From: Emcibacter sp.
Lineage (GTDB): Bacteria; Pseudomonadota; Alphaproteobacteria; Sphingomonadales; Emcibacteraceae
DNA: 7,118 bases
Direction of reading: 5' to 3'
Assembly: GCA_027019205.1 (NCBI GenBank)
Contig: JALUWZ010000169.1
Span: 1 to 7,118 of the forward strand
Shown here: one piece after another, positions 1-6,956 of the stretch
How positions within the stretch are numbered: the stretch's first letter is position 1
Layout of the letters: the number at the start of each line of letters is the position of its first letter
The notes under the pieces: generated by a model
Seen by the model: only the letters and a program-made list of their open reading frames with translations
What the model was told of the DNA's origin: nothing
Database searches by the model: none
Translations under genes and position numbers: made by a program

Positions 1-1647
1 CGGCATGTCGGAGCGCGGGTCACGGTAAAGCGGCACCAGACGGTCAAGGGGCCGGTCGCCAATCACCACCCCGGCGGCATGGGTCGAGGCATGACGATAC
101 AGCCCCTCAAGCTGAAGCGCCATATCTATCAGTCGGGCGGTCGCCGGGTCATTTTCGCGCTCATATCTGAGCTTCGGTTCACTGTTCAAAGCCTCGGCAA
201 GGCTTGGCGGATTGGCCGGATTGACCGGGATCAGTTTTGACAGCCGGTCAACCTGACCATAGGGCATTTGCAGCACCCGGCCCACATCGCGCACCACCGC
301 CTTGGCCTGTAGCTTGCCGAATGTGATGATCTGCGCCACCTGTTCATGGCCATATTTCTGCTGGACATAGCGGATCACCCGGTCGCGTTTATCCTGACAG
401 AAATCAATATCAAAGTCGGGCATCGACACCCGTTCAGGATTGAGAAAGCGCTCAAACAGCAAGCCGAAGCGCAGCGGGTCGAGATCGGTAATCATCAACG
501 CCCAGGCGACCACCGACCCGGCGCCGGAGCCACGGCCCGGCCCCACCGGAATATTCTGACTTTTTGACCACTGGATAAAATCCGCAACGATCAGGAAATA
601 GCCCGGGAAACCCATTTTGATAATGACCTCCAGCTCGAAATCAAGCCGCTCATGATAGGGTCTGGCGAGCGCCTTTTGCTTTTCCGCATCTGCCTCACCG
701 TTATACACATGATCCGCCAGCCGCCGCTCCAGCCCGGCACGCGCCATTTTGGCCAGCACGACGTCCTCGCCTTCATCGCTGTTATAGCGCGGCAGAATCG
801 GGGCGATGATCGGTACACTGAAAGCGCATCTATGGGCAATCACCACCGTGTTGCTGATGGCTTCCGGCAGGTCGGCAAACAATTCGGCCATTTCAGGCCC
901 GGACTTGAAATAATGTTCGGGGGTCAATTTCCGCCGCTCCGTCTGCTCGACATAATTACCGCCGGCGATACAGAGCAGGGCGTCATGGGCCTGATACATG
1001 TCGCGGGTCGCAAAAAACACCTGATTGGTGGCGACCAGCGGAATATCATGGCGGTAGGCGAGATCAAGAAAGGCCGCCTCGGTCGTCTTTTCCGCCGTCA
1101 TGCCGTGACGCTGTATCTCCATATAGAGCCTGCCGGGAAAGAGCGTCATAAGAGTCTGCAGGGCTTTTTCAGCCTTGTCACTGGCCGACACGCCGCCGGT
1201 CTGAAGATATTTGCCCACCGGCCCCTCAGCCCCGCCGGTCAGGCAGATAATGCCGTCCGTCAGGCCCTGAAAATCGTCAAGGCTGATCTGCGGCGTTTCA
1301 CTCGGCGCGCTGTCAAGATGGGCTTTCGAGACCAGTTTCATTAAATTCTGATAGCCCGCCAGCGTCTGGGCCAGACAGACCAGACTGCCCGGCTCCGGGG
1401 CCTTTACCGCCTGCGCCGCCTCATCATGGCGGATGGCGAGGCTGCAACCGATGATCGGCTGAATGCCGGATTTCGGCAGGGCGAGCGACGCCTCAAGCAC
1501 CCCGAACATATTATTTGTATCGGTGATGGCAACGGCGGGCATATCATTCGCCCGGCACAGCGCGCCGAGATTTTTAACATGAATGGCCCCCTCCGACATG
1601 GAGTAGGCCGAATGAAGCCGCAGATGGATAAAGGATGCTATGGTCAT
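1..1647 (-). CDS. dnaE: DNA polymerase III alpha subunit, N-terminal 549 residues (partial at window edge)
   Basis: DnaE is the catalytic subunit of the replicative DNA polymerase III holoenzyme. The visible 549 residues hold the PHP domain (about 5-280) and the start of the C-family polymerase domain. The N-terminus carries the PHP motif HLRLHSAYS (8-16). The active-site glycine loop GPGRGSGAGS lies at 369-378, and PDFDIDF at 410-416 supplies two catalytic aspartates, D411 and D413. The third catalytic aspartate, the rest of the polymerase, the beta-clamp motif and the OB fold lie beyond the left edge. In the second PHP motif the sequence is TDTNN (42-46), with Thr where active PHP phosphoesterases have His. 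This suggests, as in E. coli DnaE, that PHP proofreading is lost and a separate DnaQ exonuclease is used (inference). The ATG at 1645-1647 is fixed by an in-frame TAG two codons upstream (1651-1653). No strong Shine-Dalgarno is visible. Identity is very secure. Confidence 0.97.
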   Translation of the reverse strand, partial: MTIASFIHLRLHSAYSMSEGAIHVKNLGALCRANDMPAVAITDTNNMFGVLEASLALPKSGIQPIIGCSLAIRHDEAAQAVKAPEPGSLVCLAQTLAGYQNLMKLVSKAHLDSAPSETPQISLDDFQGLTDGIICLTGGAEGPVGKYLQTGGVSASDKAEKALQTLMTLFPGRLYMEIQRHGMTAEKTTEAAFLDLAYRHDIPLVATNQVFFATRDMYQAHDALLCIAGGNYVEQTERRKLTPEHYFKSGPEMAELFADLPEAISNTVVIAHRCAFSVPIIAPILPRYNSDEGEDVVLAKMARAGLERRLADHVYNGEADAEKQKALARPYHERLDFELEVIIKMGFPGYFLIVADFIQWSKSQNIPVGPGRGSGAGSVVAWALMITDLDPLRFGLLFERFLNPERVSMPDFDIDFCQDKRDRVIRYVQQKYGHEQVAQIITFGKLQAKAVVRDVGRVLQMPYGQVDRLSKLIPVNPANPPSLAEALNSEPKLRYERENDPATARLIDMALQLEGLYRHASTHAAGVVIGDRPLDRLVPLYRDPRSDMP

Positions 1648-1676
1648 TTTCTACCGCTGAATATTATTGATGATCC

Positions 1677-1705
1677 ACCCTATCGCCCGCGCCCCGAACC
1701 GGCAA
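1677..1705 (-). promoter_or_regulatory. Candidate dnaE promoter (weak)
   Basis: On the minus strand a TTGCCG hexamer (1700-1705) is followed after 17 bases by TAGGGT (1677-1682). This is a sigma70-like arrangement that would start transcription about 20-25 bases before the dnaE ATG. The match is poor, 4 of 6 at -35 and 3 of 6 at -10. It is offered only because dnaE is separated from its upstream neighbour by 138 bases and probably needs its own promoter. Confidence 0.22.
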
Positions 1706-1749
1706 GTTTTTTCACAGATGAGATGTTATATTCGCTTGTGCCCTATGGA

Positions 1750-1768
1750 TGCTGAAACGAATTCAGCA
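1750..1768 (-). terminator. Hairpin after the small membrane gene; possible weak terminator
   Basis: A perfect 7-bp inverted repeat, TGCTGAA / TTCAGCA (1750-1756 with 1762-1768), encloses a 5-base loop. It begins 17 bases past the stop codon of the small membrane gene and lies upstream of dnaE. No T-run follows on either strand, so it is not a classical intrinsic terminator. It could be an mRNA 3'-end stem or an operator. The repeat is seen directly; its role is a guess. Confidence 0.3.
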
Positions 1769-1785
1769 CGGGGAAATTTCATTCA

Positions 1786-2058
1786 TTATTTTTCTTCTTT
1801 GGTCTGGTTATTTTTTTCGTCTGATTTACCAAAGGAATAAGCCATAGCAGCGGCAATTATTGTTGAAGCCTCACTTGTTAGTACATTATTTAAGGCTAAA
1901 ATACCTACAATCGGCATGGAAATACTTAAGACATTAAACCGGATGAACTGCCATCCTATTCCTTTCGTTTTTTCACCAGTCCCACCTTTTCTAATCCAGA
2001 GACTCCCAATCAAAACAATTGGTACAGATAAAGCCAATATTATTGATATCCAATACAT
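1786..2058 (-). CDS. Small AT-rich membrane protein of unknown function (90 aa)
   Basis: I do not recognise the family. The 90-residue product has a hydrophobic segment at about 3-22, a short basic/Gly loop (23-38, RKGGTGEKTKG), a second hydrophobic segment at about 42-60, and a third, shorter one at about 64-77. It ends in a strongly charged tail rich in Lys, Glu and Asn (78-90). This suggests an inner-membrane protein with two or three passes and a cytoplasmic tail. No catalytic motif, cysteine or lipobox is visible. The start is supported by AAGGA about 10 bases upstream of the ATG on the minus strand. By my hand count, 1801-2040 has 90 G/C in 240 bases (37.5%), against 40 of 60 in a sample line inside lolD. 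The base composition therefore suggests recent acquisition. It sits between lolD and dnaE, which are often direct neighbours in Alphaproteobacteria. The reading frame and ribosome binding site look genuine; the function is unknown. Confidence 0.72.
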   Translation of the reverse strand: MYWISIILALSVPIVLIGSLWIRKGGTGEKTKGIGWQFIRFNVLSISMPIVGILALNNVLTSEASTIIAAAMAYSFGKSDEKNNQTKEEK

Positions 2059-2104
2059 TTCTATTTTTCCTTCACGATACTATCAGGGTATGTAGAACAA
2101 ATGT

Positions 2105-2110
2105 AATATA
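2105..2110 (-). promoter_or_regulatory. Possible -10 box for the small membrane gene
   Basis: The minus strand reads TATATT here, 5 of 6 to the sigma70 consensus. Transcription would start about 40 bases upstream of the small gene's ATG. No acceptable -35 hexamer lies 16-18 bases further upstream, and AT-rich DNA yields such matches by chance. Confidence 0.2.
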
Positions 2111-2203
2111 GCATCTTTAATTGAGAGATTCCGTGGAAATTATTTTATTTCTCCCCTTCCGTCATCAACTCATTTGTTTCAGGTCTGTTTTACCCCTGTG
2201 AAC

Positions 2204-2217
2204 AAGACTGGAGTCTT
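2204..2217 (-). terminator. Short inverted repeat just after lolD; weak terminator candidate
   Basis: AAGACTGGAGTCTT is a 6-bp inverted repeat with a 2-base centre, folding as a 5-bp stem with a 4-base loop. It begins 3 bases beyond the lolD stop codon. The stem is short and no T-run follows it on the minus strand, so evidence for termination is slight. Confidence 0.2.
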
Positions 2218-2220
2218 CCC

Positions 2221-2895
2221 TTACCCCAGCACCCCGTTATGCAGGGTGATGCAGCGGTCCATTTTTTTGGCAAGCTCCTGATTATGGGTGGCGATCAGGG
2301 CGGAAATGCCTTCTTCCCGCGACAGGCGCAACAGCTCATTCATCACCCCGTTGCCGGTCGCTTCGTCGAGATTGCCGGTCGGCTCGTCGGCCAGCAGGAT
2401 TTTCGGCTTGTTGATCAGGGCGCGGGCAATGGCGACCCGCTGCTGCTCGCCGCCCGATAATTCAGAAGGTCGGTGGCTGAGCCGATGGCCCATGCCGAGT
2501 TTTTCCAGCATATCCCGGGCCTGCTGTCGCGCCCGACCGCCGGATTTCCCGGCGATAATCTGCGGCAGGACAACATTTTCCAGCGCGGTAAATTCCGGCA
2601 GAAGATGATGAAACTGATAGATAAAACCGACGTCATGGCGGCGGATGCGGGTGCGGCGGTTATCGGACAGTTTGCCACAGGCCTGGCCATCAATGATCAC
2701 CTCGCCGCTGATCTCGCCGTCAAGCAGTCCGGCAATCTGCAACAGGGTGGATTTGCCGGAGCCGGACGCGCCGACAAGGGTCACGACCTCGGCCTTTTTC
2801 ATGGTGAAATTCGCCCCTTTAAGGATATGCAGGTCCTTGCCGCCCTGAATGAAGTGACGGTGAATATCCTGCAGTTCGAGAATGTTTTTGCTCAT
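2221..2895 (-). CDS. lolD: Lipoprotein-release ABC transporter ATPase LolD
   Basis: LolD is the cytoplasmic ATPase that powers extraction of outer-membrane lipoproteins from the inner membrane and their transfer to LolA. The 224-residue length is normal for the family. All ABC motifs are present in order: Walker A GASGSGKST (42-50), Q-loop Gln94 (IYQFHHLLPEFTALENV region), signature LSGGEQ (146-151), Walker B ILLADEP (166-172, catalytic Glu171), D-loop NLD (175-177) and H-loop His204. The phrase QFHHLLPEF after the Q-loop is characteristic of the LolD/MacB/FtsE group, and the neighbouring LolC/E-type permease settles the choice on LolD. The gene starts 28 bases after the permease stop. AAGGA six bases before the ATG is a good ribosome binding site, so the two genes are almost certainly co-transcribed. 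No defects are seen. Confidence 0.95.
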   Translation of the reverse strand: MSKNILELQDIHRHFIQGGKDLHILKGANFTMKKAEVVTLVGASGSGKSTLLQIAGLLDGEISGEVIIDGQACGKLSDNRRTRIRRHDVGFIYQFHHLLPEFTALENVVLPQIIAGKSGGRARQQARDMLEKLGMGHRLSHRPSELSGGEQQRVAIARALINKPKILLADEPTGNLDEATGNGVMNELLRLSREEGISALIATHNQELAKKMDRCITLHNGVLG

Positions 2896-2923
2896 GACCA
2901 GTCCTTATTCATAACACCGGGCT

Positions 2924-4180
2924 CTATTCATAACGTAACGACTGCACCGGATCGACCTTGGCCGCCCGCCATGCCGGCAACAGGGTCGCAAGGAAGCTCA
3001 GACCCAGCGCGACAAGCACCACAATCATCACCTCGCGGCCCTCGACAATCGCCGGGACCTCGGACAGGAAGCGCACCTCGCCATTCCACAGGCTGAGGCC
3101 GGTGATACGTTCAATAAAATCAAGGATAGGCTGAACATTATAGGCAATCGCCAATCCGGCCAGCGTGCCGAGAATAGTACCAATCACCCCGATACAGGAG
3201 CCGACGATAAAGAATATCCGCATAATAGAGCTGCCCGATACCCCCATGGTGCGCAGGATTGCCACATCGCGGGTCTTGTTTTTCACCATCATAATCATGG
3301 TGGAAATGATATTGAATACCGCGACCAGAATGATGAAGGACAGGATGACAAACATTACATTGCGTTCGACCTGAAGCGCATTGAAAAAGCTGTGGTTAAG
3401 GATGCGCCAGTCCACCAGCCGCCCGCCACGCCCCAATGTCCGGGTGACTTTCTCAACCGCCGGGAACATCTTTGTTATCATATCCGGATGGGTCAGACTG
3501 ATCTCCAGCGCCCCGACCTTGTCACCATACTGGAAATAGCTCTGGGCCTGCTTCAGGGGCATGAAGAAATAGCCGGTGTCATAATTATATTCCCCGACCT
3601 CGAAGACCGCGACAATCTGATAGCTCGCGATACGCGGCACGGTGCCAAAGGGAGTGATCCGCCCGCGTGGTGTGACCAGGGTAATCAGGTCGCCGGTCGC
3701 CAGGTCATATTTATCGGCAAGCCGTTTGCCGATCACGATATCATTATCGCCCTTGCCGAAATTATCCAGCGATCCCGCCTTGATATTATCGGCAATCAAT
3801 GGCATCTGGCGAATATCCGCCGGTCTGATACCGCGCACCAGCGCCGGGGAGCTGAAGCTGCCAAAGGTCGCCAGCGCATTGCCCTCGATAATCGGCAGCA
3901 CGCTGACCACATTGTTGATTTTTTTCAGCCGCGCCACCGCAGCGTCATAATCATTCATCCGGCCCCCGGCGGGCTGATAGAGCATATGACCGTTAAAGCC
4001 GATCACCTTGGACAGCAGTTCCTCGCGGAAGCCGTTCATCACCGACATGGTGACAATCAGCACCATCACCCCGATAGCAATGCCGAGCAGGGAAAAAATC
4101 GCCACCAGCGTGACAAAGCCCTCGTTGCTTCTGATCTTGAGATAGCGCAGGGCGACCATCCATTCATATGTCCGGAACAT
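2924..4180 (-). CDS. lolC: Lipoprotein-release ABC transporter permease, LolC/LolE family
   Basis: This is the inner-membrane permease of the LolCDE machine, which releases outer-membrane lipoproteins to LolA. The 418-residue protein shows the family's four-helix plan: TM1 at about 22-48, a large periplasmic domain (about 49-270), then TM2 (274-299), TM3 (320-348) and TM4 (383-402). The coupling segment KTRDVAILRTMGVS (302-315) contacts the ATPase. The C-terminus PAWRAAKVDPVQSLRYE (402-418) is typical of LolC/E and related MacB/FtsX-type permeases. Only one permease gene accompanies lolD here. The complex may therefore be a homodimer of the LolF kind (LolF2D2) rather than LolC plus LolE; the symbol lolC is the conventional label and does not exclude that. 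It starts three bases after the proS stop (TAG GGG ATG), so translation is probably coupled to proS. It precedes lolD by 28 bases. Confidence 0.94.
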   Translation of the reverse strand: MFRTYEWMVALRYLKIRSNEGFVTLVAIFSLLGIAIGVMVLIVTMSVMNGFREELLSKVIGFNGHMLYQPAGGRMNDYDAAVARLKKINNVVSVLPIIEGNALATFGSFSSPALVRGIRPADIRQMPLIADNIKAGSLDNFGKGDNDIVIGKRLADKYDLATGDLITLVTPRGRITPFGTVPRIASYQIVAVFEVGEYNYDTGYFFMPLKQAQSYFQYGDKVGALEISLTHPDMITKMFPAVEKVTRTLGRGGRLVDWRILNHSFFNALQVERNVMFVILSFIILVAVFNIISTMIMMVKNKTRDVAILRTMGVSGSSIMRIFFIVGSCIGVIGTILGTLAGLAIAYNVQPILDFIERITGLSLWNGEVRFLSEVPAIVEGREVMIVVLVALGLSFLATLLPAWRAAKVDPVQSLRYE

Positions 4181-4183
4181 CCC

Positions 4184-5488
4184 CTATGCCCCGAGCTTGG
4201 AGAGGGCGGCTTCGAGGCTGAGCTGTTCGCGTGCGCCGCTTGCCCGGCATTTCAGCTCCACCATACCGTCCTTCAGACCGCGCGGCCCGACGATCAGCTG
4301 CCACGGCAGGCCGATCAGGTCCATATCGGCAAATTTGCCGCCGGCCCCCATATCGCGGTCATCATACAGCACCTCGACCCCGGCATCAGTCAGCCGGTGA
4401 TAGAGATCATCACAGGCCGCCGTGCAGTCCGCGTCCTTGAGGCGCAGATTAATCAGGCCAACTTTATAGGGTGCAACCACCTCGGGCCAGATGATACCAT
4501 TGTCATCATGTCCGGCCTCGATCAGCGCCCCGACAAGGCGCGAAACGCCGATGCCGTAGGACCCCATTTCGACCGGGACAAGCTTGCCGTCCGGCCCGGT
4601 AACCCGGGCATTCATCGGCTCGGAATATTTGGTGCCGAAGAAAAATATATGGCCAACCTCGATGCCCTTTGCGCTACGCAGGTCTTCCGGGGCGACCGGG
4701 CAATTATCCGGGTCATGCTTTTCTTCCTCCATCGCATAGAGACTTTGCAGCTTTTCAATACTGTCCGGGTCAATATCGCCGGTCAGGGTTGCCAGTTCAA
4801 ATTTCTCGATCGCCTTGTCATAATAAAGCGTGCTTTCGCCGGTTTCCGCCAGAATCTGGAATTCATGGCTGAGGTCGCCGCCGATTGCCCCGGTATCGGC
4901 CCGCACCGGAATCGCCACCAGCCCGAGACGGGCAAAGGTCCGCAGGTAAGCCACATACATCTTGTTATAGGAAATGCGCCCGGCCTCCGCATCAATGTCA
5001 AAGCTGTAATTATCCTTCATCAGGAATTCACGGCCCCGCATGATACCAAAGCGTGGCCGGATTTCATCGCGGAATTTCCACTGGATATGATAGAGCATTT
5101 TCGGCAGGTCTTTATAGGATTTGATATCATTGCGGAACAGGTCAACAACCATTTCCTCATTGGTCGGACCATACAGCATTTCGCGCCCGTGACGGTCGCT
5201 GATCCGCAGCATTTCCTTGCCGTAGGCCTCATAGCGGCCACTTTCCTGCCACAGCTCGGCGGATTGAATGGTCGGCATCAGGATTTCCTGCGCCCCGGCC
5301 CGGTCCTGTTCCTCACGGACGATCTGTTCAATTTTGTGCAGCACCCGAAGGCCGAGCGGCAGCCAGATATAAATCCCGGCGCTGGTCTGGCGGATCAATC
5401 CGGCACGCAGCATCAGCCGGTGTGAGGTAATCTGTGCCTCTGCCGGATTTTCCCTGAGAGTCGGCATAAAGCAGGATGAAAGACGCAT
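4184..5488 (-). CDS. proS: Prolyl-tRNA synthetase, short form lacking the editing insertion
   Basis: ProRS is a cytoplasmic class II synthetase that charges tRNA-Pro with proline. Visible elements are the motif 1 region (about 36-72, SAGIYIWLPLG then QEILMP), the proline-binding TNEE loop (109-112), motif 2 (FRDEIRPRFGIMRGREF, 139-155) and motif 3 (MGSYGIGVSRLVGALIE, 308-324). A C-terminal anticodon-binding domain covers about 340-430. At 434 residues it is well short of the roughly 570 of E. coli ProRS. The missing part is the INS editing domain between motifs 2 and 3, of which only a short remnant (about 222-275) remains. This is the usual alphaproteobacterial form. Clearance of Ala-tRNA-Pro would then depend on a free-standing ProX/YbaK-type deacylase elsewhere (inference). 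The ATG is preceded by AAGG at 9 bases. The gene leads the proS-lolC-lolD operon. Confidence 0.97.
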   Translation of the reverse strand: MRLSSCFMPTLRENPAEAQITSHRLMLRAGLIRQTSAGIYIWLPLGLRVLHKIEQIVREEQDRAGAQEILMPTIQSAELWQESGRYEAYGKEMLRISDRHGREMLYGPTNEEMVVDLFRNDIKSYKDLPKMLYHIQWKFRDEIRPRFGIMRGREFLMKDNYSFDIDAEAGRISYNKMYVAYLRTFARLGLVAIPVRADTGAIGGDLSHEFQILAETGESTLYYDKAIEKFELATLTGDIDPDSIEKLQSLYAMEEEKHDPDNCPVAPEDLRSAKGIEVGHIFFFGTKYSEPMNARVTGPDGKLVPVEMGSYGIGVSRLVGALIEAGHDDNGIIWPEVVAPYKVGLINLRLKDADCTAACDDLYHRLTDAGVEVLYDDRDMGAGGKFADMDLIGLPWQLIVGPRGLKDGMVELKCRASGAREQLSLEAALSKLGA

Positions 5489-5558
5489 ATCTGTAAACCT
5501 TGTGAATTAAATGATTTTGTTTTTATAAACGTCCCGCCGGATGATTACCAGAGCAGTT
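5489..5558. other. Gap between regulator gene and proS
   Basis: These 70 bases contain the AAGG ribosome binding site of proS and an AT-rich stretch around 5508-5530. I find no terminator with a T-run after the regulator stop and no convincing -35/-10 pair. Read-through from the regulator gene into proS therefore cannot be excluded. Confidence 0.5.
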
Positions 5559-6902
5559 TTATTTTTGCTGATGGGCCTCAAGCCAGGCGGAAACCTGCTG
5601 GTCTATGCCGGACGGGAAGGGAACCCCGTCCTCAACCCCGACATAGAGCAGGCCCATATCGTCGCGCCCCATAAATATATTATGGTATTTATTGACCCAG
5701 AAAGACAGATGTTTCCGGACATCCTCCAGTTTTGGCACCTCGCGGATCAAAGCAGGGTTGCTGTTCAGCAGGGTCAGCATATTCCGGTTACACTGAAACA
5801 GGGTTCCCGAGGTCATGGCGCGAATCTGGTCAAAGATAAATCTTTCTTCCTTGTTCATCCGGTCAAAATAGGTCATGAAGAATTTTTCATATTGTTGCGT
5901 TCTTTTGATCTTCAGCCGTTTGGTGATCAACCGGACCAGTTCATCGCGCCGCCGTTGCTGGGCCATAAATGTCACATAGGTATTTTCAAGATTGATATGT
6001 ACCTGATACATATCCTGATAAATCTGATCGGGATTCTGCATGAATATGGTCGCGGGCAGGGGAAAATAATCGGATGAACGGTTCATGCTGTTCGCCACCG
6101 CGTCCCGCAGGGCGGAAATCAGGAAGTCCCGGTTGGGGCTGATCAACTCCCTGTCCTCTTCCCTGACCCCGTCGGACATGACCTGATAATTCAGGGACAG
6201 GGCCTTGCCGTTTTTTTGTACTCTGATCGCGATAAGCTGGGTACATTTTCCGCCATATTTACCACCCGTGCAATAATGTTTGAATAGATCTACATTGCCG
6301 GTATTTCTGTCATGATCCGGGTTTTTAATCAAAATCATATCATCCTGGGACATGGCCCAGTCTTCAAGGATATCGGTTATCTGCGGGGTTTCAGAGGGCG
6401 ACAGATTGATCACGGCGGTAACGTCCCGTTTGTCCGCAGGCCGGCTAAAAAAGTAATTTGCCCCGAAATACAGCGCCAGCAGCAGCAATATCCCCGGCAA
6501 CAGATATTTCAACAGCCCGTATCTGTTAACAGAGACCGGGATGACATCATCCGCCTCTGCCGGAAGGCTAGTTTCGGCAGCGGGCAGTTTTTCCACCCCT
6601 TCGGAAAACTGAAATCCCCGGCCCCGGACAGTTTTTATAAGGCGCTGGTTTTCGCCGTCATCCCCCAGCAATTTCCGGGTGTCAGAGACCAGCCGGGACA
6701 AGGCCCAGTCAGTAATCTCCTGATCCGGCCACAGCCGGTCCAGCAGCTCATTCTTGTCAACCCAGTTCGGTGCGGCCTGAACAAGAATAATCAGCAGGTC
6801 AATAGCGCGCAAATCAACGCTCAGCGCCTTTCCGTCACGAAATAGCCGCCGTTTCTCAACATCCAGAACATAGTCCTCGAACTGATATAACATATCAGTC
6901 AC
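5559..6902 (-). CDS. CadC/ToxR-type membrane-anchored winged-helix transcriptional regulator
   Basis: Numbering is from the GTG at 6900-6902 (447 aa). Residues 6-100 form an OmpR/PhoB-type winged-helix DNA-binding domain. The recognition-helix region is at 66-79 (WALSRLVSDTRKLL) and the wing hallmark TVRGRGF at 91-97. A low-complexity Ala/Glu linker leads to one membrane span at about 130-152, followed by about 295 extracytoplasmic residues. This is the CadC/ToxR plan, in which a periplasmic sensor controls a cytoplasmic DNA-binding head without a kinase. I do not recognise the sensor domain. It has a cysteine pair eight residues apart (C211, C220), a third cysteine (C371), a basic helical stretch (about 318-345) and a compact-looking end ending near residue 447. 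Start choice: AAGGGGG lies 4 bases before this GTG. ATG 6891-6893 has poorer spacing, and ATG 6954-6956 would add 18 residues unlike the family. Target genes are unknown. Confidence 0.88.
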   Translation of the reverse strand: MTDMLYQFEDYVLDVEKRRLFRDGKALSVDLRAIDLLIILVQAAPNWVDKNELLDRLWPDQEITDWALSRLVSDTRKLLGDDGENQRLIKTVRGRGFQFSEGVEKLPAAETSLPAEADDVIPVSVNRYGLLKYLLPGILLLLALYFGANYFFSRPADKRDVTAVINLSPSETPQITDILEDWAMSQDDMILIKNPDHDRNTGNVDLFKHYCTGGKYGGKCTQLIAIRVQKNGKALSLNYQVMSDGVREEDRELISPNRDFLISALRDAVANSMNRSSDYFPLPATIFMQNPDQIYQDMYQVHINLENTYVTFMAQQRRRDELVRLITKRLKIKRTQQYEKFFMTYFDRMNKEERFIFDQIRAMTSGTLFQCNRNMLTLLNSNPALIREVPKLEDVRKHLSFWVNKYHNIFMGRDDMGLLYVGVEDGVPFPSGIDQQVSAWLEAHQQK

Positions 6903-6956
6903 CCATCCCCCTTTCCCTGATAGTGAAACTTTTGTACAGGGCAATCTTTTCCTCAT

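Larger units (their letters stand above)
2059..2220. other. AT-rich intergenic gap between lolD and the small membrane gene
   Basis: This 162-base stretch separates the end of lolD from the small gene. It is markedly AT-rich, like the small gene itself. I see no coding frame with a plausible start here. It holds the small gene's ribosome binding site, a possible -10 box and a short inverted repeat next to the lolD stop, listed separately. Confidence 0.6.

Noticed and set aside
652..1344. A 230-codon plus-strand open frame inside dnaE
   Set aside because: It is antisense to conserved DnaE sequence, shows no family features, and has the same shadow-like composition.
2063..2080. GATAGTATC near-palindrome just upstream of the small gene's ribosome binding site as an operator
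   Set aside because: A 4-bp arm repeat in AT-rich DNA is expected by chance and nothing else supports it.
1770..2220. A mobile element carrying the AT-rich small gene
   Set aside because: I found no terminal inverted repeats, target-site duplication, transposase or integrase at the borders; only the base composition is unusual.
2239..3096. Several overlapping plus-strand frames opposite lolD
   Set aside because: All mirror the lolD coding sequence, whose ABC motifs are complete on the minus strand.
3392..5425. A 677-codon open frame on the plus strand crossing the permease and proS genes
   Set aside because: It is entirely antisense to two clearly identified genes and spans their junction. 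Its translation is His/Gly/Arg/Pro-rich with no recognisable domain, typical of an antisense shadow in codon-biased DNA.
5541..6845. Plus-strand open frames (178 and 177 codons) opposite the membrane regulator
   Set aside because: They are antisense to a gene with a clear winged-helix domain and membrane span. No ribosome binding site or domain supports them.
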